The translations under genes were made by a program, and so were the position numbers. Positions 56,233 to 64,000 of a stretch of 64,000 nucleotides of DNA are shown one piece after another. The stretch is from Rutstroemia sp. NJR-2017a BVV2 (taxonomy: Eukaryota; Ascomycota; Leotiomycetes; Helotiales; Rutstroemiaceae). Below the pieces are notes generated by a model. That model was given only the letters and a program-made list of their open reading frames with translations. It made no database searches and had not been told where the DNA came from. Numbering within the stretch: the first letter of the stretch is position 1; the number at the start of each line of letters is the position of its first letter. Location of the stretch: contig NJPS01000044.1 in NCBI GenBank assembly GCA_002946415.1, forward strand, positions 186,001 through 250,000, read 5' to 3'.

Positions 56233-57938
56233 CGTGTCAAAACCTCATCACACTCCAACCAAACCCACTTCTCAAAATCGCGAATAGCTCCGCACATAGG
56301 TCGATACGGACGACCAAAAACTATCCCCTTTGCAAGATTACAATACAAAATTTCTTTTCGATTCATAAAAATACGACTTTCATAATATAAAACATGCCAA
56401 AAATCGCGCTTTACAATGGACGGCCTCTCTTTTAGAGCTTTACGCCCCTTAACGATCGAACGTTTGCAATGTCTTTCTTTACAGACTACTGAGTACCGAC
56501 CCTTTTTACGAGACAAATTCCTAATACAGTACGATGCGATGCTCTCATGCGATGCGATGCGAAAACATACCCACCCAGACCAAACGGTACATTTTTTTAC
56601 TATTTTCGATGCTACGATACCATGCTCATGATGATCATATGGGGCGGCAGCGCTTGACTTTTTATTTTTCATCTTCCCCGGCCTATGGGTGTTATATCAC
56701 AGATCAGATCAGACCTGACAGACTTTCTTTCTTTCTTTCTTTCTTTCTTTTTTGCGTGGCGTGGAAATTGCGATAGGATAAAGGGCGAGTGGAGGGAGAG
56801 TGGGATGGACTGTTTTCAGAGGGAGGGGATGCGTTTGTAATATACATATTTACTTATTTCCCTATCTGGACGTATAGCAGAGAGAATGGAGGAAAGGAAA
56901 GGAAGGGAAACGGCCGATTCGATTATACAATACGAAAGAAAGACGAAGTGGACTTGACTCGGCTGGGCTTTTACCTTTTCGAATATGTACGATAGATAAC
57001 AAATATCACGAATGGAATGTATTATATTATATTATATTATATTGTATTATAAGTCTCTATCTTGCCATTGTACGCAGGTTATAGACGTTGTTGAGATTAT
57101 GAATCTCCTTATATAGAGGAGAGCGAGGTCGTTTGATTTGCATTTCAATTCTACAGTACTTTGTATATTGGTATTGGTATTGGTAATCTTGCGGGTAGGA
57201 AATAAGTTACGAGAGAGTATATATACTCTTTCTTTATCTGGGTCACTATACCTTCGATACCTACCTACCAATCTGCCTACCTACTTCTCTCTTATTAACA
57301 TTAACTTACTTTCCCCCTTTCTCTCTTTTTCTTCCTCTCCTCTCTTGCGTCTTCTACTTCTACTTCTCCTTCCTAGCTCTCACTCTCTCTCACTCTCTCT
57401 TTTCTCCCCTCTTCACCTTTAGTACTGTTCTCTTCTCGATTATCATTATCATTATCAACATCATCGCCAGCGCCAGCACCAGCACCAGCACCATCCTGTA
57501 AATCTATAGATTGAAACCTCATATGCAATATACAATATAATATCCTGCTTTCACTAACTTATCCTATGTTATTTTATGTCATGCTATGCTATTCGGCTTA
57601 TTTGCTATCTCATCCAAATCCCAATTCAAAATCCATCTAGTTCAGCTCAGCTCAACTCAACTCAGGCTTTAAGGTTACTAACTTCGTCGCTATCAAGTAA
57701 GTATTATCAAGTAAATTTGATTCGCATCCCAGCAAATGCACGCACGCAGAATGCATATAACATCTTGTAATCTCATCTCCTAAATAGATGCACATCCACA
57801 TCCAGATCCGCATTCTCCTTTGCTTCACGTTTCCCATACTTTCATGTTTAAAATCCAAATAAATACCACCCCAGTGCCACACCTCTCCCCTTTACACCTC
57901 CCTCCTCCCCCCTTCCCCCGTCAACCCCAAGTCCCCAC
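56233..57938. other. Intergenic between convergent genes, with microsatellites
   Basis: Holds the 3' ends of the AT-hook and GABA-transaminase genes. Low-complexity tracts: TTTC repeats at 56722-56751, ATATT repeats at 57019-57050, a pyrimidine block at 57300-57420, CCAGCA/CAGCAC repeats near 57467-57495 and CAGCTCAACT copies near 57643-57665. No gene seen. Confidence 0.5.
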
Positions 57939-59502
57939 CTACGACTTAAAAACCTTCTCCAGCCCCTCCAAAAGCAAATCCGCATGCCTCCTCTGGAAAA
58001 CCAACATCGGTCTCAACCTCACCGCCCGCTCGCCACTCCCCCCAATATTAATCCCTACACTCTTCGCCTTCTTGAGCACCTCATCCCGACGCGGACTATC
58101 AAACGCCAAGAACGTGCCCTGGCCCTTCCCCCTCAGATTCTGAACCTCTCCCTGGTACTTCCTCCCCAGATCCGCAAGCCCTTCATACAGATACTCCCCG
58201 ACATTCTTCGTATTCTCGACGAGATCTAGCCGTTCGATTTCCTGAATGATAGCGCGGAACAGGATCGCACGCGCGGGGTCGCCCATCCAGGTGTTGAATT
58301 GGCGGTAGGGTTTATTGGGGCGGAGTTCCGGGTTGCCGTAGTAGTAGCCTGCGGTTTGGGCTTTTTTGGAAAATGTCACCATGTCCGGAGGCGTGTCGAG
58401 GTTCCAGTGGTCGTGGGCCCAGAATTTGCCGGTGGCGCCGACACCGGTTTGGACCTCGTCGACGATCATCAAGACGTTGTGTTTCTTGGTGAGGGCGCGC
58501 AGACCGCGGAAGAAGGCGGGAGAGGCGTGGTTGTCGCCGCCTTCGGATTGGATGGGTTCGACGACGACGGCGCAGGGGGGGAGGTGGTGGGTTGTGAGGA
58601 GACGCTCGACGTCCGCGAGGGCTTCTTGCTCGGCGCGGGTGTTTTCTTCGACGTGGTCTTCGAGCGGGTATTTGAGGAGGGGGAAGGTGGCTTGTGGCCA
58701 GTCGAAGGCTGGGATGTCGAGTTTGTGGATGGGTTTGCTGCGGGTGGTGGAGAGGGATCCGAAGAGTCTACCGTGGAAGGCGGTTTTGAATGAGAGGATC
58801 GATAGTTGTGGGGCACCGGGTGCTTGGTTAAGCATAGATGATGCGATATCTTCTTCAGAGAATTCTACATGTGCACCTCCACGTTCTTGCTGGCGCCTCC
58901 ACATAAATGCGGCTTTGTATGCTGTCTCGTTGGCATCGGATCCAGCCATTGCCGTGAAGACTTGATCGAGGCCTTTTGGTGCAACTTTCAGGATACCAGT
59001 CTTAAGGATGGAGGCCCAGTCGTGGGATGGGAAGTTTCCAAGTGCAGGGCGATTGACGAGAGCAGATGCCATTTGCGGAGAACTAGCAGCTTCGAGAAGT
59101 GCCGGGTTGCTATATCCAACCGGAATTGACGCAATTTGTGCGTACCTAACATTGCCATTAGCTTATGTCTATCTCCTATGAGTATCGAGTGACGTACACA
59201 TCCAACAGCACATTTCCATCCGGATCAGCAATGTAGTTACCGTAACTCTTCTGGTAATTCGCAAGCATATTCAAACTTCGTGTATCAAACACCTTGTCCA
59301 ACTCCTCAATCGCCTTCTTGCTTTCCGGCCCCGGAATAGCCGTCTTAACAACAGGAGCTGATGGCTCATCGGGGAAGAAAGGCTGTTCGCTGGAGGCTTC
59401 CGAGCTCTTGAATGCGGTTGCGGTAGCATATGATCGAGGGGCTCTGGGAAGGACTCGTGTGGTCAATGGACGCAATCGCGCCGCCGCTCTGAGAGACGCC
59501 AT
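57939..59502 (-). CDS. 4-aminobutyrate aminotransferase (GABA transaminase), mitochondrial
   Basis: Two exons on the minus strand, 59502-59198 and 59145-57939; 503 residues. The N-terminus is Arg/Ala-rich without acids (MASLRAAARLRPLTTRVLPR), a typical mitochondrial presequence. This is a class-III PLP aminotransferase: the cofactor pocket starts AMAGSDANETAYKAAF near 167, then SFKTAFHGRLFGS, VEPIQSEGGD, MIVDEVQTGVGATGKFWAHD near 328, and the lysine-bearing FSKKAQTAGYYY with the SKK triplet at about 361-363. The end has the conserved IGGSGERAVRLRPML segment. The enzyme converts GABA and 2-oxoglutarate to succinate semialdehyde and glutamate in the GABA shunt. Length fits fungal orthologues (yeast UGA1 471 plus presequence). 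Confidence 0.93.
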
Positions 59503-60460
59503 TGTAATATGCTACAAAATATGTTGTGAAGGGAAGAAAGAAAACGTCGGATCGTGAGAATTGAGGCAAGATGATCTGGCAAAGAGGGGTTTGGGCGCTT
59601 TTGTATTCGTACGTACTGCTCGACTCTAGCTGCAGTTGTGGAGTGGGGTCAGTCCAAGGGTTATCTTATCGTGACGCAAAACCTGACTGGGGTGTGAAGA
59701 GCGCGGAGGTTGAAGTTACCTAACTGTCTGCTGTGGTTGGGTGATCCTTTGTTGAAGGCTTGACCAATTGATGTTGTACGGTTGGACGTCGAGTGTGCAA
59801 TATGTGATAGACTCTAATGCAGTTATGAACATGAGACTATTCCCGTCGCTCGTACGATGAATGGAATGGTTCGATGGAAGAGGCAAACTGGAATGGGAAT
59901 TCAAAGAGGGAACGGAGACGAGGAGGGGTTCTGGTGGTGAATACGGATATGTCAAGCCAATCAAGCTTTTTGTCCCGACCTCAAGCTAGTCCCCGTCAAG
60001 CAAGTCCAGCCAGATACCAGATCCCATTGTTTTTATCTTTGCCTCAAGGCTCAAGGATGCTGTAGGGAGACTCGGCGATTGTGTATTTTCATTTCAACCG
60101 AACTTCACCCTTTTTCACCCCTTCATAACTCTTGCTCCCCACCAAGATAATGTTTTTTATATCGCGTCTTGGCCATAGTTTGCGTCTGATCGTCGTTTCT
60201 TCATTGACCATCTTATTAGCAATATTCAAGTTACTCGGTGTTCTATATCCAATGCCCTATCCTGTCCCGTCCTGTCCTGTCCTATATCCAGAATCTCCAG
60301 CCAGTATCCTATCCTAACCCAACCAATGTCTAATCCACAATACCCAAAAGAAATCTTTCCTCCAACGCCAAATCCTGAAATTGACTTTCATCCTATACAA
60401 AGAAATGATTACCAGAAATCTATATCATCTAAGATATGATATGACATGATCTATGCGTCT
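59503..60460. other. Intergenic
   Basis: Promoter of the GABA transaminase gene and 3' end of the acidic-protein gene. A short CCTGTC repeat occurs near 60262-60282. No gene. Confidence 0.4.
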
Positions 60461-62777
60461 TCAGTCGTTCCAACAACTCCTCTCTTTCATAAACGTCCTT
60501 GTAAACTTCGTCTCTCTAGCTTCTAATCCCACCGTATTCATTAATCGTCTCAATCTCCCCGCCGGCTTCCCGTTCCACCCATCCCTCTGCAGACGCGCCT
60601 CCGCATCCCTCGCCCACACCTCCTCCATCTTCCCCCAATGCTCCTCAGGGACATCCTCCACATCCCTCACGAACATCGGCACCGTGGGCATCTTCCCATT
60701 ATATTTCGGCTGGTCCTCACACATCGAATGCTCCTTCGCAGGCGAGCCGTCTTTCTTCCAAAACGCGATTTTCGACTTCAATCTCGCGACTCGGTCTGTA
60801 TCCGTCTCCATTTCTCCCACCCCCTCGCTGGTGTCTCCTCCCATCTGCCCTTCCCGCAATGCGTCCATGCTGTGGGACCGCACATCGTTGGACCACATGT
60901 GGATATGGAGGTTGGCCTTCTGCCCTGAGAGTAAGTCTTCCAGTTCTGCGCGACGTGCTTGATGTTTCATAGGTACTTTATCATTATTTTCGTGCGTCAC
61001 CTCACTGGAAACTCCTTCTACCGCAGGCATGAGCTCCTCGGTCGGGGGGAAGGACCAGCGGGAGGATCTCGGAGAATGCGTAGGGAGGTCCGATCCCCGA
61101 TGTAATCCCTCGGCTGTATCTGGCGCAGTGGTATTCGAGTCTGTATTCCGGACGAGTGATTTGGTATGTAAACTAAACGTCGATACAGTTGTCGGTGCGG
61201 AGACGGTGTGGTTGGCAATATTGTTGTGTGAAATTGGGTTTTTGTTCGGGTTTGGGATTTGAATCAGGGAAGAGTTTAAATGTCCCATCAAGCGATCTGC
61301 AATTGAGACATGGCGATGTATAAGATCTTCCAAGGCCGCCCCACTTTTCCCCTCACGGGATGCGATATTCGGCCCGGCATGTCTGAGGGTGAACTTCGGA
61401 ACACGAGATGCGATTTCGTCTTCGTCTGTCTCTTCATCCTTATCAACTGTCTGTGACGCATCAGCACTGGTTGGACACTGATTGGAGCACGAGGATACGG
61501 ACTCGTGTTTTCGTATGTGCTTTCACTGAAGAACTTACCATATCTGGACTCCGCCATCTGCTGTTTGTAGGCTCACCCGAAACCGCCTTTCCTTTCCCCT
61601 TCCACCTCTTATTCTGCTGGCTAGAATCCAAACTCTTCAAACCCTTGAGTTGCGCCTCGAGTAAAAACGACACGGGACCTCTGGCTTTACAATTTTGTGG
61701 TAAAGGGTCACCCTGAGCGATATTTCTTGCTTCCAGCAATCGATTATGACTCTCCCAAGAGAACGTGGAACACAGCTCTTGGACTTGTGCTTTCAGCACA
61801 GCAGCAGCCGTGAATTCGTGTTTCCTGTCTCCTGGAGGATCTGGATTCGAGATGGTTGTTTCTATTCCCTGCGGTTTGCTGCTTTCCCAGGCATACGAGA
61901 TAGTGTTACTATGGCTCTGCACTTGTTGTCTTGATGGAGGAGTAGTCGTATCTTGAACTTGTTCCACGATATGTAGTGGACTCGCGCTCAAGATACTTTC
62001 ATCCGTGCTTGCACCTGCTGAGGAAACATTACGGTTGGTTGCGCTTTTGGTAGCGCTATTCCTTCCAGCTTCATCTTCCGCAAAAGAAGCCAGTAGCTCT
62101 TTAACCCATTCCTCCTCTTCTTCTTCCTCTTCCTCATCGTCCTTTTTTGCCGAACCTCCAGTCATCTCTCCTTGTCCTGGCGCACTAATCTCACAATGGT
62201 CATCTTCTAAAGAAAAGGCGATTACTTCTTCCACCCAAGACTCACCCTGTCCTTGTTCGTCTTCCTCGTCTTGATTTACCGCACTCCCAAGTTTATCCCT
62301 CTCTTCCGATTCTCTCGCCGCACTACTCTCTCCTATCTGATCTTTCCGCGAAGAAGCCATCACTTCTCTCAGCAACTGCTCCTCCACCTCCTCATCATCA
62401 TCCCCACTCCCCTCCTCCACCCCAATCCCCCACCTCAACGCACTCCTCCTCCCCCTCGCCCTCTCCCTCCTCCTCTCAATCCCCTCCCTCAACCTAACCA
62501 TCTCCTCCACCTCCGCCCTTGACGCCTCCGTCCACCCATACGGATTCAACTGGAATTTCCTCTCCTCATACTCATCCTCCTCTTCTTCTGTATCTATATT
62601 CGACATCTGCGCTAACGGATGATCAGGATCATCCCAGGTATGTTCTTGTGGCTTGGGGATCTTCTTTTTATTCCTTCTCTTCTCAAGAGCAGGCTCAGGC
62701 TCAGGCTCAGGCTCAGGGAGTTTGTAAGAGCATAGGGGGATTTCCTCGTTTGGGAGAGGGTCTTGTTGGATGGCCAT
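60461..62777 (-). CDS. Acidic, largely disordered protein of unknown function
   Basis: Two exons on the minus strand, 62777-61539 and 61450-60461; 742 residues, joined in frame across an 88-bp GT-AG intron. I do not recognise it. The N-terminal half is rich in Glu/Asp with EPEPEPEP at about 22-29 and an eight-Glu run near 225. It contains three look-alike segments: LLREVMASS, WVEEVIAFS and WVKELLASF, each preceded by acidic residues, which suggests a degenerate internal repeat. A more ordered piece occurs around FTAAAVLKAQVQELCSTFSW and FLLEAQLKGLKSL. The C-terminal part is basic-helical near its end (EVWARDAEARLQRDGW, RLRRLMNTVGLEARETKF), which looks conserved. No membrane helix or signal peptide. 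Confidence 0.7.
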
Positions 62778-63723
62778 GGTTGGAGGTTAGAGGTTGAAGG
62801 TTGCTGAATGTCGTAAGGTGTGCGGCTGGAAATCTTGAGGGACTTTGGAGTTTGATTCTCCTTGCTCATCTCTCAATAGAAGGACGACCTTCCTTTCTCC
62901 AATATGCTTGAGCGCAGGTGTTTTGCACCCATATCCAATTTTACTTGTATATCTTCCCTTCCTTTCTTTCTCGCTCAAACTTTCACATCGAAAAATCTCT
63001 CCTTCCAAAAATAAATCAAAATATAAATTTTTCCAGCACGCAGTTCTGCATTCACAAAAAACTTCGCAATGGAGAAAATGCAAAATTCCCATAAAAAATA
63101 CATCATAACCATACCATTTCATTCTCTGGGACCGATCCCTCATAGTAAGTGAGGCTTACTTCTAATGCGCACACATAAAACAATTCAACTTTTATCACTG
63201 TGTACATGAGACTAGAGGTCACACACAGAGATTGTATACCCACGGTTATGTTTTGTACACATCGCTCGTGACTGTGACTATGACTATGACTATGATCGTA
63301 AGGCTGATTTATTTTTTTGGATTATGGTCATGGTCACGGTGATGGTCATGATTACGGTTATATGTCAGGAGAGCGCGAGTGGGCGAGTAGGTTCCAGACT
63401 ACGCAAGTGAATAAATAGGTCAGGTCTGGTCTGGTCTGGTGCGGTCTGGTCTCAGATAGTTACAGTCTGGTCCCATGATACTATCTTCAACAGCGAAGTT
63501 ATATCGTAAGACTACAATAATAATTTCTACTAGGTAGCAAGCTAAACTGTCTTTTACAGTATAAGCCATAACTTAGATAAAAGTAGCGAGGAAGTTGTTT
63601 TTGCTATACTTAACTTTGGAGGAAATAAAGAGATAGATGAAAGGGTGGAAATCGTAAGTATAGATCCTGTGTAGCTTTCCAGATACATGCTAGGTGTTAG
63701 GGGCTACCTAACGTTACCTATTG
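62778..63723. other. Intergenic with simple repeats
   Basis: Tandem GACTAT copies at 63274-63296, variants of ATGGTCATGGTCACGG at 63324-63360 and TCTGG copies at 63422-63452. No gene seen. Confidence 0.45.
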
Positions 63724-63977
63724 TTATTCAAAAAGACAGTCAAACGTGCGCAGGTAGAATGGGTGATATGTGCTATCATACCCTTCAAGCAGGATATCGT
63801 CTCGAGTCTCTCGAAGAAATGCAACCTGCCGGTCATAAATTTGATGAAATGAAGCAAGTCCATTGAGAAAAGTGCTGAAGCTAGGGACTTCTAGATGGAT
63901 ATACATCTCGACTCCAGTCCATCCAAGGTTATTGAATAGACCTACGATGAACAGCACAGCCCATCCGGGGAGATGCG
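63724..63977 (-). CDS. Last exon of a gene running off the right edge (partial)
   Basis: A minus-strand frame ends at a TAA at 63724 and opens upstream to an AG acceptor (TTTTAG just above 63977). It codes for about 84 residues starting AHLPGWAVLFIVGLFNNLGW, a possibly membrane-embedded start, then a compact hydrophilic part (GLASFHQIYDRQVAFLRETRDD) and the end LRTFDCLFE. I do not recognise the family. An intact frame directly behind a splice-like acceptor suggests the 3'-terminal exon of a longer gene. Confidence 0.4.
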
Positions 63978-64000
63978 CTAAAAGGTAGAATTAATCCACC

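Noticed and set aside
58299..58965. Two long plus-strand frames opposite the GABA transaminase
   Set aside because: Shadows of a GC-rich coding exon on the other strand.

Overview
The window is nuclear DNA from a filamentous ascomycete, most likely Leotiomycetes or a close Pezizomycotina relative; the class is my inference. Many short introns (about 45-100 nt) have GTAAGT-like donors and CTAAC-like branch points. There is a Pth11-like membrane protein, an ascomycete-type laccase ending in DSGV, a Helo-like N-terminal protein, a UstYa-like (DUF3328) oxidase, and one repeated sequence carrying heavy C-to-T/G-to-A damage that looks like repeat-induced point mutation (RIP). All spliced models were read by hand from frame, donor, acceptor and family consensus; no transcript data were available.

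Layout. 0.6-21 kb is a mixed block: Pth11-like receptor, a small secreted protein, laccase, an Ap4A-phosphorylase-like protein, a Helo-like N-terminal protein, a single-pass Ser/Thr-rich membrane protein, an HSP70-like ATPase, a secreted histidine phosphatase and a 12-exon mitochondrial D-lactate dehydrogenase (DLD1-like). A Tc1/mariner relic with perfect 30-bp inverted repeats lies at 21.4-21.7 kb. 22-29 kb is mostly conserved core: BMT5-like rRNA methyltransferase, AOS1 (SUMO E1) and a conserved nuclear-looking protein.

29-46 kb is an accessory compartment. It holds a Ty3/gypsy scrap, an odd GGGTACCC palindrome array, a secreted alpha/beta hydrolase, an MFS efflux-pump pseudogene, a secondary-metabolism O-methyltransferase, a GST with a one-base frameshift, an intact UstYa-like gene (two HxxHC motifs) and, divergent from it, a 42-residue spliced secreted-peptide gene. 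A RIP-degraded copy of the O-methyltransferase follows. Together this resembles a decaying secondary-metabolite locus, possibly RiPP-like, and is the most interesting part of the window.

46-64 kb returns to core genes: SET2 (H3K36 methyltransferase), an AT-hook protein behind a 4.4 kb gene-free divergent region, mitochondrial GABA transaminase, an acidic protein of unknown function, and the last exon of a gene that runs off the right edge. Many intergenic stretches are pyrimidine-rich with microsatellites and short tandem repeats. No rRNA, confident tRNA or CRISPR array was seen.
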